Assembly: GCA_035638575.1 (NCBI GenBank)
Contig: DASQZT010000061.1
Location: forward strand, 15,968-79,967
Source: DASQZT01 sp035638575
GTDB lineage: Bacteria > Acidobacteriota > Terriglobia > Bryobacterales > Bryobacteraceae
Direction of reading: 5' to 3'
Length of the DNA stretch: 64,000 bases
Positions 16,832-26,341 of the stretch are shown here, one piece after another. Position 1 is the stretch's first letter. Each line of letters starts with the position of its first letter. Both the position numbers and the translations under genes were made by a program. The notes beneath the pieces were generated by a model. That model was not told the origin of the DNA, ran no database searches, and worked only from the letters and a program-made list of their open reading frames with translations.

Positions 16832-19666
16832 ATGTTACGGCATCTCTGTGTCTGCCTGGTGGTCTCCGGGGTCTGCGCCAGCCATGGGACGGCGCAGTGT
16901 TCGTCGGTGCCCGCCGTGTTCAACGCCACCTGCACGGAACTCCAAAGCTATCTCGACACCCTCGGAACCACCATCGCCTCGCAATGGAACGGCGCCAAGA
17001 GCCCCGTGGCGTTCGGCGGCGAGCTCACTACCGCCGACTCGAATCGCGGCCTCCAGACCCTCCTGGCGTCCACCACGCTGGCCGGCGTCGCCTCACAGTT
17101 GAACGGCTTGGCCAACGCCGGCGTCGAATCCGTCACCATCGGGGTCAGCTTTCCCATCCTCTACCTGCCGTTTTACCAGTACAACAACGATCCGCAGGAC
17201 TACGCCACCGTCCTGAGCTTCTACCAAAGCGTGATGGCGGCGGCGCGCAGCCGCGGCATGAAAGTAGTGATTGAAACTTCCGTCATGTTCCCCGACTACG
17301 CCACCGACCTGCCGCTGACTGCCTATTACGCCACCCTCTCGGCAGCCCAAGTGACTGTCGGCCGCGCGCAGGTGGCCCAGATCATCGCGCAGCAATTGCA
17401 GCCTGACTGGTTGAACCTCGGTTCGGAACCGGATACCCAGTCGGCCCTGCTGGGCCTCTCCACCGAGTACACGCCGCAGCAGTGGAGCACGGAGATTTCC
17501 ACGATCGTGAGCCAGTTGCGCACCGCCGGAGTTTCCGGCCAGCCGCTGATCGGCGCCGGCATCGGCGCCTGGCAGACCAACGGAACCTCGTACATCCAGG
17601 CCCTGACCGCTACCGGCCTGGACTATATCGACCTGCACATCTACAGCATCAACCTCGGTTTCCTGTCCGCCCTGGCGCCCTACATCGACATGGCGCACGC
17701 GGCCGGCAAGGGCGGGGCGATCTCGGAAGCCTGGATGCGCAAGTTGACCGATAAGCAACTGCAGGGGAAGACCGATTTCGGCATCATCGGCCTGCTGAGC
17801 AGCAGCGCGACTACTTCCCTGGATAATTTCAGCTTCTGGTCGCCGCTCGATTCCATGTTTCTCGGGGAGATGATCGATCTGGCCTTCTGGAAGAACCTCT
17901 ATTACATTTCTCCGTTCCCGACTCAATTCTTCTTCGCCTACCTGGACTATGACCAGACCAGCAATCTGACTCCCGACCAGCTCAACGCGGCGGAGACTAC
18001 TGCGGCCACCGCGGCGCTGCGCCGCGGGAACTTGAGCGCCACCGGACAGGCATACGCCTCCGCGATCATGCAGCCGTCAGCTGCCACTCACTTCGCGGTC
18101 TCGGCGCCGGCATCGACTTTGGCCGGGGCGGCATTCAACTTCAGCGTGACCGCCGAGGACAGCAACAACACTACCGTAACCGGTTACCAGGGGACGGTAC
18201 ATTTCAGCAGCACCGATCCGGCCGCGGTCCTACCCGCGAACGCCACCCTGACCAATGGCGAGGGAACGTTTTCGGCGGCCTTGGACACATCCGGCCCCCA
18301 GAGCATCACCGCTGCCGACACCGTGACTGGGTCCATCACCGGAACCTCCAATACCATCGTGGTGAGCTCCACCGCAGCGACGGTTCCCATGGGAGTCAGT
18401 CCCGCATTCGGAAGCGGCAGCAGCTCGACGTTCGTGTTCACCTTCAGCGACCCACGCGGCTGGCAGGATCTGGACGTAGTGAATGTTCTCGTCAACAGCG
18501 TGCTCGATGGCCGCCAGGCGTGCTACCTGGCCTATAGCCGCACCGACGGCGTGCTGTACCTGGTCAACGATGCGGGGTCGGGGCTATCGCAAGGGCTGGT
18601 GCTCGGCGGGCCGGGCAGCGTGGCTAACAGTCAGTGCACCGTGGCAGGGCCGGCCTCCTCGACATCCGGCAGCGGCGATACGTTGACCTTGACGTTGAGC
18701 CTGAGTTTCAGCCCGAGCTTTGCGGGCAACCTGGTGGACTATCTGGCGGCGCGCGATCTCGAAGGAGGCAATTCTGGCTGGCAGGCGTTAGCGACCTGGA
18801 CTGTTCCCGGAGCGGTAACTACTGGTCCGGCCGTCAGCGGAATGAGCCCGGCCCGCAGCATCGGGTTGCGCCAAACCTACAACTTCACCTTCACGGACAC
18901 CAACGGATGGCAGGACATCTCCGTGGCGAATGTGCTGATCAATGCCGCCATGGATGGCATTCGAGCGTGCTATGTGGCCTTGGTCCCGTCCGGTCCGGGA
19001 TCGGGCTCGCTCTTCCTGGTGGATGACGCCGGCGATGCCGGAGGACCATACAAAGGCATGGTGCTGCCGGGTGCGGGTACGGTGTCGAACAGCCAGTGCA
19101 CGATCGCCGGCACGGGGAGCGGGTTTACCGCTGTCGGGAACACCCTGACGTTGACTCTGGCGATCGCATTCAGCCCGAGCTTTGCCGGAAACCAGGTCGT
19201 CTATGCCGCGGCACGCAGCAACTCGCAAGACTCCGGGTGGCAGGCGGTTGGGACGGTCACGGTCCGCGACACCAGCGCGCCGGCCATCGCGGCGCTGGAC
19301 CCATCGTCCGCCCCTGCGGGCTCCTCCAGCCTGACGCTCACCGTGACCGGCGGCCCCTTCTCCGTAGCAGCACCCTGTGCTTTTATTTGTGGTTTTGCGT
19401 GTCCGTCCACCAGCGTCGTGACCTTCGATAATTCCGAGATCCCGACTCAATATGTGAACGCGACCCAGTTGAGGGGAGTCGTGCCGGCAAGCCTGCTGAG
19501 CACGCCGCGAACCGTGTATGTGACGGTCAACAATCCGGTCCTGATCGAGTGCCAGGGCACCGAGAACCACATCTCGCCACCGGCGCCCTTTACCATTGCG
19601 GTAACGGCGGCCCACGCTCGGTCTCAGTTCACGTCCAAGCCCAAGAACTCCTTGGCATTGCCGTAA
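16832..19666 (+). CDS. Secreted TIM-barrel glycosidase-like protein with Ig-like, repeated and IPT/TIG modules
   Basis: The ATG at 16832 gives 944 residues with signal peptide MLRHLCVCLVVSGVCASHGTAQ. Residues ~30-430 form a TIM-barrel: ESVTIGVSFPILYLPFYQYN, GMKVVIETSVMFPDY, WLNLGSEPDTQ with a candidate acid/base Glu, YIDLHIYSINLGF, and GGAISEAWMRK with a candidate nucleophile Glu. This arrangement recalls clan GH-A families such as GH53. A bacterial Ig-like segment follows (~440-540). Two copies of a ~110-residue module then occur, each with VNVLVN or VNVLIN, an ACY, a NSQCT and a WQA motif. The end is IPT/TIG-like (IAALDPSSAPAGSSSLTLTV). I read it as an extracellular polysaccharide-binding enzyme. 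The specificity is unknown. Confidence 0.7.
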   Translation: MLRHLCVCLVVSGVCASHGTAQCSSVPAVFNATCTELQSYLDTLGTTIASQWNGAKSPVAFGGELTTADSNRGLQTLLASTTLAGVASQLNGLANAGVESVTIGVSFPILYLPFYQYNNDPQDYATVLSFYQSVMAAARSRGMKVVIETSVMFPDYATDLPLTAYYATLSAAQVTVGRAQVAQIIAQQLQPDWLNLGSEPDTQSALLGLSTEYTPQQWSTEISTIVSQLRTAGVSGQPLIGAGIGAWQTNGTSYIQALTATGLDYIDLHIYSINLGFLSALAPYIDMAHAAGKGGAISEAWMRKLTDKQLQGKTDFGIIGLLSSSATTSLDNFSFWSPLDSMFLGEMIDLAFWKNLYYISPFPTQFFFAYLDYDQTSNLTPDQLNAAETTAATAALRRGNLSATGQAYASAIMQPSAATHFAVSAPASTLAGAAFNFSVTAEDSNNTTVTGYQGTVHFSSTDPAAVLPANATLTNGEGTFSAALDTSGPQSITAADTVTGSITGTSNTIVVSSTAATVPMGVSPAFGSGSSSTFVFTFSDPRGWQDLDVVNVLVNSVLDGRQACYLAYSRTDGVLYLVNDAGSGLSQGLVLGGPGSVANSQCTVAGPASSTSGSGDTLTLTLSLSFSPSFAGNLVDYLAARDLEGGNSGWQALATWTVPGAVTTGPAVSGMSPARSIGLRQTYNFTFTDTNGWQDISVANVLINAAMDGIRACYVALVPSGPGSGSLFLVDDAGDAGGPYKGMVLPGAGTVSNSQCTIAGTGSGFTAVGNTLTLTLAIAFSPSFAGNQVVYAAARSNSQDSGWQAVGTVTVRDTSAPAIAALDPSSAPAGSSSLTLTVTGGPFSVAAPCAFICGFACPSTSVVTFDNSEIPTQYVNATQLRGVVPASLLSTPRTVYVTVNNPVLIECQGTENHISPPAPFTIAVTAAHARSQFTSKPKNSLALP

Positions 19667-19860
19667 CCGATGTTCCGGATCATCGGCCCCACCCCGCGAG
19701 TCGTCGGCGGACAGCCGGCCCTCGTCCCGCCGCTGGGCTTCTCATGCGACCCGGTAACGCGGGATCTCGCCTCCTGCGTCTTCCACCGCGCGACAGGTCG
19801 CCGCGCCTCGCTACCAGCGTTTTAATCTGCCTGCGGCTCGACCGAATCGATGCCTCGGTT

Positions 19861-22521
19861 CTATTCGCATCGCAAAGCTTCCATCGGGTCCACACGAGTT
19901 GCCCGGCGCGCCGGAATATAGGCCGCGATGAGTGCGATCACGAGCATCATCACGGCGCTGAGTGCGATCACGGGCGCGCCTTTCACCGGCAGGCCCGGGA
20001 CCAGACTGACGGCGGTGCGCCTGGCCAGGTATGCGAGAGGCGCCCCGATGGCGAGGCCGGCGCAGGTCGTCCCGAGCGACTCTCCCAACACCATCCGGGC
20101 GATGCGGCTTTGCGTGGCGCCCAGCGCCATACAGATGCCGATCTCGTTGGTGCGGCGCGCCACCGAATACGCCAACAACCCGTAAGCGCCGATCGCCGCC
20201 AGTAGCGCCCCGAGCGCGCCAAACAATCCCGAGAGTGTGACAATCAGCCGCTCCGGAACGATGCCGGCGTCCACCTGGTCGGCCAGCGTCGTAATTCGCT
20301 CCACCGTCGCATTCTTCAGCGCGCCGTTCACGATGCGGCGGAAATCGCCTACCACGGACGCCGGCGCACCGCGGGTCCGCAGCGAGAAACGCGAGAATAC
20401 GTGGCCCTCCTGGAATGCGTTGAAGTAGATTGTGTGGGGTGTGATTTCGCGCGCGTCGATGTACTTCGCGTCGCCCGCCACTCCCACGATTTCGTACGGC
20501 TTGGGGTCGTCATCGAACGTGACATGCTTTCCGAGTGGATTGCCGTCTCCGAAATAGTAACGCGCCATGGCTTGGTTGACAATGGCGACGCGCGGTCCGC
20601 CCTGGTCCTGGAAAGTAAAGTCGCGGCCCCGCAGCAACGGCGTGCCGAACGTCTCGAAGTACTTCGGCCCTACCCAGTTTTCCATGAGGTATCGAAGTTC
20701 TCCCGGCCTGTCCTGGTAACCTTCCACGGTGGCATCGCGGTTGGCGCCGGCGCCCAGGGTGGGAGTGACGCCGCTGAGCGTGGCCGAGCGCACCTGCGGA
20801 ATCTTTTGCAGGCGCTCCAGTATCTCCTGGTACGGGCGGGCGAGTTGCGGGCGGCTGTATCCGGTGCGCGACGGGTCAAGGGTTGCCAGCAGTACATGGT
20901 CGCGCTGGAAGCCCAGGCCGGCATAGATATTCGACAGGTGCAGAATGAACAGGCCGGCGACGCTCAGCAGACCCACGGAAAGGGCCACCTGCGCCGCCAC
21001 CAGACTCCTTCCGAAGAGCCGGCGGAACCGGGTGTCGCCGCCCTTTCCCGGTTCGCGCAGCGAAAGGGCCGGTGCGGTCCGCCACGCGCGCAGAGCAGGC
21101 CACATTCCGAAGAGCAGCCCGGTCAGCAAGGCCAATCCCGCGGTGAACAGCAACACGTGCGCATCGGGGACCGGGTGAATCTCCAGGCGTTCGCGCCCGC
21201 TGGCCACGATCTTCAGCAGCGCGGCGGCGCCGGCGTAGGCCAGGCCGACCCCCAACAGCGTTCCCGACCCCGAGAGCAGCAACGATTCGGTGAGCGCCTG
21301 CCGCGCCATACGCCAACCGCCCGCGCCGAGCGAGACCCGCAACGCCATTTCGCGATGCCTCGCCGCACCGCGCGCCGCAAGCATTCCGGCCACGTTGGCG
21401 CACGCCAACAGGAGCAGCAAAGCCACCACGCCCATCAGCAGGAGCAGCGGCCTGGCGAACTGGTCGCGCGCGCGGGAGAGGCCGGCGGCCGCGCTCTCCA
21501 TTTCGAACTGCATGGCGCTCAAAAACACTTTGGCCCTGCTATTCGGCTCTTCGGCGACGGCTTGCCTGAACAGAACCGCCATCTCCGCGCGTGCCTGTTC
21601 CATGCGGACGCCGGGTTTCAATCTCCCGACGAGCATTATGCCGTCGTTCTTCTCGACGCTGCGCCCAGGAGCCAGCACCGGCAGCATGGCCAGGGGCAGC
21701 CAGATGTCCTGCGGGTAATCGATGATCACTCCTCGGAAGCTGCGCGCCGTGACTCCGGCGATCGTTACCGGAGAGCCATCCACGACGATTCGCCTGCCCA
21801 GGATAGCGGAGTCGAGGTTGAAACGGTCCTTCCAATACGGCCAGCTCACCACGGCCACCGCCTCGGGCGCGTTCAGCCGGTCGTCTTCGGGCCCAAAGAG
21901 GCGGCCCAGCGCTGGCTTCACACCGAGCATCGGAAAGTAGTTGCCGGTTACGCAAACGCCGCTGACTCGTTCCGTTTCGGGGCCCTGATCGCGCACGTTA
22001 AAGAAGGCCCCGAAATCGTAATGGATGCCGGACATCGCCGTCAGCGCCGAGAATACGTGATTGTGGTCGAGAAAGTACCGGTAATTCCGCCAGGAGAAGG
22101 AGTTGAAATGCGGCTCGTCCTGAAGCCGGTGCAGAGGTTCCACAAGCTGCTCCGGATGCTGTACCGGCAGCGGGCGCAGCATCAGGGTATTGACGAGGCT
22201 GAAGATCGCCGTATTGGCGCCGATGCCCAGGGCCAGCGAAAGAATGGCTACCGCCGTGAAGCCGGGATTGCGTCGCAGCGCGCGAACCGCATAGCGCGCA
22301 TCCTGCCAGGCCGTTTCGAGCGAATTCCATCCCCACGTCTCGCGGACGGCTTCCTCGATAAGCGTGCGATTGCCGAACTCCCGGCGAGCGGCCCTCTCGG
22401 CGGTCCGCGGTTCTTCCCCCCGTTCGATCCGATCGCGCGTGGCCATGGCCAGGTGAGCTCGAATCTCCTCGTCCAACTCCTGGCCGCGGGGTCTGCGGCT
22501 GGAGAACGGCCACATGCTCAT
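19861..22521 (-). CDS. ADOP-family (FtsX/MacB-type) duplicated permease
   Basis: This 886-residue membrane protein is an acidobacterial duplicated orphan permease. The N-terminus has the family's helical segment RGQELDEEIRAHLAMATRDR and RREFGNRTLIEEAVRETWGW. The first permease unit starts DARYAVRALRRNPGFTAVAI followed by LSLALGIGANTAIFSLVNTL. A MacB-type periplasmic domain and three-helix FtsX block come next, and the arrangement is repeated in the second half, ending PARRATRVDPMEALRCE. It has no ATPase partner nearby. Its start ATGA overlaps the stop of the PadR gene, so the two are co-translated. The transported or sensed substrate is unknown. Confidence 0.93.
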   Translation of the reverse strand: MSMWPFSSRRPRGQELDEEIRAHLAMATRDRIERGEEPRTAERAARREFGNRTLIEEAVRETWGWNSLETAWQDARYAVRALRRNPGFTAVAILSLALGIGANTAIFSLVNTLMLRPLPVQHPEQLVEPLHRLQDEPHFNSFSWRNYRYFLDHNHVFSALTAMSGIHYDFGAFFNVRDQGPETERVSGVCVTGNYFPMLGVKPALGRLFGPEDDRLNAPEAVAVVSWPYWKDRFNLDSAILGRRIVVDGSPVTIAGVTARSFRGVIIDYPQDIWLPLAMLPVLAPGRSVEKNDGIMLVGRLKPGVRMEQARAEMAVLFRQAVAEEPNSRAKVFLSAMQFEMESAAAGLSRARDQFARPLLLLMGVVALLLLLACANVAGMLAARGAARHREMALRVSLGAGGWRMARQALTESLLLSGSGTLLGVGLAYAGAAALLKIVASGRERLEIHPVPDAHVLLFTAGLALLTGLLFGMWPALRAWRTAPALSLREPGKGGDTRFRRLFGRSLVAAQVALSVGLLSVAGLFILHLSNIYAGLGFQRDHVLLATLDPSRTGYSRPQLARPYQEILERLQKIPQVRSATLSGVTPTLGAGANRDATVEGYQDRPGELRYLMENWVGPKYFETFGTPLLRGRDFTFQDQGGPRVAIVNQAMARYYFGDGNPLGKHVTFDDDPKPYEIVGVAGDAKYIDAREITPHTIYFNAFQEGHVFSRFSLRTRGAPASVVGDFRRIVNGALKNATVERITTLADQVDAGIVPERLIVTLSGLFGALGALLAAIGAYGLLAYSVARRTNEIGICMALGATQSRIARMVLGESLGTTCAGLAIGAPLAYLARRTAVSLVPGLPVKGAPVIALSAVMMLVIALIAAYIPARRATRVDPMEALRCE

Positions 22522-22862
22522 GCCTCGCCCTCGCTTTCACCGGGATTCATGAGGCCCGCGATTGCGACACTCAACTGGTTCCACCGGCTCTGCGCGCGGG
22601 CAAGCTGCCTCTTGCCCGCCGCCGTGAGTTGATAGTACTTGGCCCGCTGGTTGTGCTCCGAAGCCCTCCATTCGGACCTGATCCAACCTTGCTTTTCCAG
22701 CCGATGCAGCGCCGGGTACAGAGACCCGGTTTCCACCTGCAAAACCTCCCCGGAACCGGAACGGATCGCCCGGCCGACGCCGTAACCGTGCTCTGGTCCC
22801 CAGCTCAGGGTCTGAAGGACTAGCATGTCGAGAGTGCCTTGCAGCAACTCGATCCGATTCAT
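22518..22862 (-). CDS. PadR-family transcriptional regulator
   Basis: This 114-residue regulator starts at the ATG at 22862 (MNRIELLQGTLDMLVLQTLS), the standard PadR N-terminus, with GGAAGG just upstream. The winged helix has GPEHGYGVGRAIRSGSGEVL, QVETGSLYPALHRLEKQGWI, and RAKYYQLTAAGKRQLARAQS. It is followed without a gap by the ADOP permease, the usual pairing in this group, and probably represses that operon in response to an unknown ligand. The intergenic region upstream is shared with the divergent ROK gene. Confidence 0.92.
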   Translation of the reverse strand: MNRIELLQGTLDMLVLQTLSWGPEHGYGVGRAIRSGSGEVLQVETGSLYPALHRLEKQGWIRSEWRASEHNQRAKYYQLTAAGKRQLARAQSRWNQLSVAIAGLMNPGESEGEA

Positions 22863-23075
22863 GTAGCCTTCCCGCGTGGCCATAGCTGTAGCCATTCTAC
22901 AGCAATGATGGATGTCGGGCAGGTTGACGTTTTCCCTTCCGCCTCAGGTCTGTTTTGCAAATTTGTCATGTGTGGCCGTTCCCCGATTAGCCTTGTCGCG
23001 TCCGGGGCCCTCTTTGCCCAAATCGACAAAGCTCCGCCTCCTGCTAAGCTTGCCTTTTGGGCATTTCCTGTCGAA

Positions 23076-24107
23076 ATGGAGAATAAAACCGTGAAAGTAG
23101 TTGCCGGAGTCGACCTGGGCGGGACCGCCATTAACTATACGATCGTCAATGCGCAGGAGCAGTTCCTCATCGAAGGACTATGCGAGCACCCCGCGCTCTC
23201 CACGCAAGGGCCGGGCGTCTGCCTTCGGCAGATCGAAGACGGCCTAAGAATCACCGTCGAAAAAGCCGGAGTGCGTTTGGACGACGTGGTCGCCGTCGGC
23301 CTGGACACGCCCGGTCCAGCGAGTTCCTCCGGCGTCCTCAGCGCGCGCGGTTCCACCAACTTCGTCCATGCCGATTGGGCCGGATTCGATATCCGCAAGA
23401 TGCTCGAAGCCCGCCTCGGCCGGCCCGTCACCTACCTTAACGATGGCAACGCCGGAGCCCTTTGGGGACACTTCACTATCTTCGGCGCCCATAGCCGGGA
23501 GACTTCGATCTCGGCCGTGATAGGCACCGGTCTCGGCGGGGGCGTCATCGTAGATGGCAACGTAGTGAAGGGCAAAATGGGATTTGGCGGAGAACTCGGC
23601 CACGTCCTCATTCCCTACCAAAGCATCGCCGGCACCGAAGGCCTGAAGCCGAAATGCAACTGCGGCCGCACCGGCGACCTGGAGTCGCTCTGCTCGCTCA
23701 CCGCCATCACCAAAACGCTCCTGCCCTACTTCCTCGTTCGCTTTCCTGGCCACGATCTCGCCAGGCTCGACGTGAACGAGGCGGCAAAACTCGTGCGCGG
23801 GATGGCCGAGAAGGGCGATCCCCTCTGCCGCGACATCTTCCGCGTACAGGCCCACGCGCTCGGACTGTTCTTCGACGAGATGGTGAACACCTTCGATCCG
23901 GATGTGTTGATCATCGGCGGCGGCGCACTTGAAACCAGTGCGGACTTCCAGCGCTGGTTTATCGCCGAAACCCGCGCCGGCATGCCTGACCAGCGAGAGG
24001 AGCAGGCGGCGATTCCGATTCACGTGATGCCCAACGGCGATACCGCCGGCGCCCGCGGCGCGGCCCTCGAAGCCCTCAAGTTCGCGCGCCAGGGAGGTCT
24101 GCGATAG
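23076..24107 (+). CDS. ROK-family sugar kinase or ROK-type regulator-like protein
   Basis: The ATG at 23076 gives a 343-residue ROK protein. The phosphate-binding segment AGVDLGGTAINYTIVN is at the N-terminus. GVGLDTPGP-like and DGNAGALWGHF (catalytic Asp region) follow, then ISAVIGTGLGGGVIVDG, GELGHVLIPYQ and KCNCGRTGDLESLCS. The last normally reads CxCGxxGC and binds zinc; here the third Cys is Asp. There is no DNA-binding domain, so it is more likely a glucokinase-like hexokinase than a repressor. It phosphorylates a hexose in the cytosol if active. It stands divergent to the PadR-ADOP pair and is monocistronic. Confidence 0.88.
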   Translation: MENKTVKVVAGVDLGGTAINYTIVNAQEQFLIEGLCEHPALSTQGPGVCLRQIEDGLRITVEKAGVRLDDVVAVGLDTPGPASSSGVLSARGSTNFVHADWAGFDIRKMLEARLGRPVTYLNDGNAGALWGHFTIFGAHSRETSISAVIGTGLGGGVIVDGNVVKGKMGFGGELGHVLIPYQSIAGTEGLKPKCNCGRTGDLESLCSLTAITKTLLPYFLVRFPGHDLARLDVNEAAKLVRGMAEKGDPLCRDIFRVQAHALGLFFDEMVNTFDPDVLIIGGGALETSADFQRWFIAETRAGMPDQREEQAAIPIHVMPNGDTAGARGAALEALKFARQGGLR

Positions 24108-24329
24108 TCACGGGAGCTCGCCGATGTTTTGCGGTTAAAGGACGCTCTGAACGGCTTTTTGGCCCGGTGGTCGCAGGCCAAATGTTGGGCCGGTCGCTCT
24201 TTTGTGGCCCGACAAGACGCGAACGAGGCTGCCATCCTTCGGCGCTGGATCTCTGTGGTGAGGCCCGTCACAAAAACCTTCCACCCAAAGCCTGCGGGGG
24301 GGCCGTCGTCTAATTCCAGAGGTTATGCC
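24108..24329. other. Intergenic stretch after the ROK gene
   Basis: About 220 bases without a gene. No terminator with a T-run was recognised after the ROK stop. Confidence 0.3.
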
Positions 24330-24437
24330 ATGTCCCCATTCCGGGATCAGATCCTGCAGGACGTGCGCTACGCCGGCCGCATCATGGCCGCTCAGCAGCC
24401 GTTCGCCGTGGCGATGATCAGATTGCTCCCGTGTTGA
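24330..24437 (+). pseudogene. 5' relic of an ADOP-type permease
   Basis: The ATG at 24330 opens MSPFRDQILQDVRYAGRIMA followed by AQQPFAVAMI, then ends at 24437. The first ~28 residues match the start of the short ADOP form (FRDxxxQDxRYAxRxLxxxPxFxxxA). The rest of the permease is missing. It complements the 3' relic near 9.5 kb but is not its continuation. Confidence 0.6.
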
Positions 24438-25534
24438 ACCGGCTCGGGTACTCCACGGGAAACGGTGGGAATCAGAACCGTGTGGCCACAGGAGGACGCA
24501 ACTATTCGATTTCCGGTCAAAAACGAGCGCTACCCGATCCTGAGAAAGTAAGCTTGAGCGAAGCTGCTCGGGTCTGTGGCGTCAGCCTGCGGCCGGTGGT
24601 CGCCGCACTCCGGGTGGTACGAGCAGTAATCCCGCCGCATCGCAGCAACGCTCATCAGGCCTGGCGGCGTCGTGCTGCGATCCTGTCCGCTCGCGCGCCC
24701 GCGGGACGGAAGGCGACGGGATCGACGGCTGCGCAGGAGAGGTTCGGCGCCCCCCGGACGTGGGCGCTTGCCGACGGGGCCACTTTTCGGGCGAAGCGCG
24801 CGCGCTTCTCGCCAGCGCTGTGCTGGGCGCATCGCGCGATCGCGCGGCGGAAGGTGCTTGACTCGATGGCCGCCCCTCAGCGCTTCCGTCTCGGTGCCCT
24901 GAGGTTCCCTCCACCTTGATGCCAGTGGCCGCGATGCATCCCAAGTCTTTACCGAACCCAACTCCTGCACCTCTGGCACGTCCCTGACGCACATCGACGG
25001 CAGAATAGGAGTGATGGGTGGAACAGAAGTGTAGGGGTGGTAATTGGCCATGGCCTCTCCTGCATGACCTGTTCATCCCGTCGGTGAGGCCGACAAGCAA
25101 GTGAAGTCTGGGGGCCGGCGGCGACTTTATGCGCCATGTTTTCAAAGACCTGTATCCGGTTTCCGGGGCCAACCGGCGGGTCCGCCGCGGCTGGTCGCCA
25201 ACAGGCCGCACCAGCCTTCGACAGGAGATGCCGTCACCGCCGCCCAGAGCCGGCCTTCCGCCGTGAAGTCCAGTCCGGCCATAGCTGGGCAGCCATGCGG
25301 GGCAGACTTCGCGATGCGCTTACCGAATTTTAATGTTAAGCCGAGTTCACTGACGGCGCCAACAAGGCCTCTTTCCTGGCGTCTGTTTCGCCCAAACTGC
25401 CGGCGAATCATCGAGAAACGCTGCATGAAGGACTAACAACTTCGTAATGAACCATGGTATCAGGAGGGTGAAACCCGGCAACAGACTTTTCGTCTATAGT
25501 TGCGTTCCGCGTCCATAAGGGGAAGTGTGCAAGC
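24438..25534. other. 1.1-kb stretch without a recognised gene
   Basis: Open frames exist on both strands (notably 24530-25051 and 24582-25211 minus), but all are rich in Arg, Pro and Ser and match nothing I know. Near 25400 a short plus-strand reading RRIIEKRCMKD resembles the C-lobe of acidobacterial kinases (RIIEKCLEKD) and may be a fragment. The region is probably a graveyard of mobile or permease DNA. A dip in coding character separates it from the FHA-kinase operon. Confidence 0.4.
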
Positions 25535-26341
25535 ATGGCGCAGAGCGAAACCAAGCGGCCTCAGACCAGAATCAGCGGGCAGACCATCATTAATGAGCTG
25601 ATCCGCAACATGGAGTTGGGACGGCTGGAGATGGGGTACAGCATTCTCCTGCCGTGTATCTTCAGCGTGTATGTTCATCCGGACGACTTCGCGCGTCTGG
25701 CCGGCGTGCAGGATCTCGTGCGGGAGGATGCCATCCGCGCATTGACAGCGCGAATGGCCGAATGGAACGGAAAAAACTCGCTGTTCCGGCGCGGGGGTCC
25801 GCCCAAAGTGTGCCGAATCGCACGGAGCGATTGGTGGATCGAGCTGTTCGCCGATACGGAGATGTCCGTGCCTCCGGGCGATGTGGAGATCCATTCGGAA
25901 TTGAATGAGGTGGCTCAGCCGGGGTACCGCGGCGTCAAGACCACGCTGATCGAGCGCGAGCCTTCGGTAACGTCGGCGCGCGTGGCCCGCGACCGGGGAA
26001 GCACGCGGCGCCAGCCGGACAGAGTCTTCGCCGAGATTCGCTATCAGGACGATTCGGGGCCGCAGACTTACTTCGTGAAGCAGAACGAAGTGAGTATTGG
26101 CCGGGGCGGGGACGATGTCTGGGTGGACCTGCCGCTCCAGACCAACGATGAAGTCTCGCGAGAACACCTGAAGCTGCGGCGCGATCCGGCGACCGGCGCA
26201 TTCACGATCGTGGACAACAGCCGCAACGGGACGTGGCTGAACGGGCGTAAGCTGGCGCGCGGCGTGGAAGAGGCGATGCCGAGCCGCGCGGAGATCGCGA
26301 TCAGCCAGGTGTTGAAGCTGTCCTTCGAGGCCCACAAATGA
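25535..26341 (+). CDS. FhaA-like protein: DUF3662-type N-terminus plus FHA domain
   Basis: This 268-residue cytosolic protein is the first gene of the cell-wall/signalling operon. Residues ~20-110 resemble the N-terminal domain of actinobacterial FhaA (NELIRNMELGRLEMGYSILL, then VYVHPDDFARLAGVQDLVRE). Residues ~165-260 are a forkhead-associated domain with the expected phosphothreonine-binding residues: GR at 189-190, SREH at 208-211, and NGT at 231-233. It would bind a Thr-phosphorylated partner, presumably a substrate of the kinase encoded two genes on. The start has GGGGAAG upstream (TAAGGGGAAGTGTGCAAGC before the ATG). Its stop TGA overlaps the next small ORF as ATGA. Confidence 0.85.
   Translation: MAQSETKRPQTRISGQTIINELIRNMELGRLEMGYSILLPCIFSVYVHPDDFARLAGVQDLVREDAIRALTARMAEWNGKNSLFRRGGPPKVCRIARSDWWIELFADTEMSVPPGDVEIHSELNEVAQPGYRGVKTTLIEREPSVTSARVARDRGSTRRQPDRVFAEIRYQDDSGPQTYFVKQNEVSIGRGGDDVWVDLPLQTNDEVSREHLKLRRDPATGAFTIVDNSRNGTWLNGRKLARGVEEAMPSRAEIAISQVLKLSFEAHK

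Noticed and set aside
20401..22632. 743-codon plus-strand open frame
   Set aside because: It lies antisense to the complete ADOP permease and PadR gene. Its composition (Arg, Gln, Glu, His runs, no hydrophobic core) is typical of the shadow of a high-GC gene.
25101..25436. 111-codon plus-strand frame ending RRIIEKRCMKD
   Set aside because: Only the last few residues resemble a kinase C-lobe. The rest is Pro/Arg-rich and no RBS is present.
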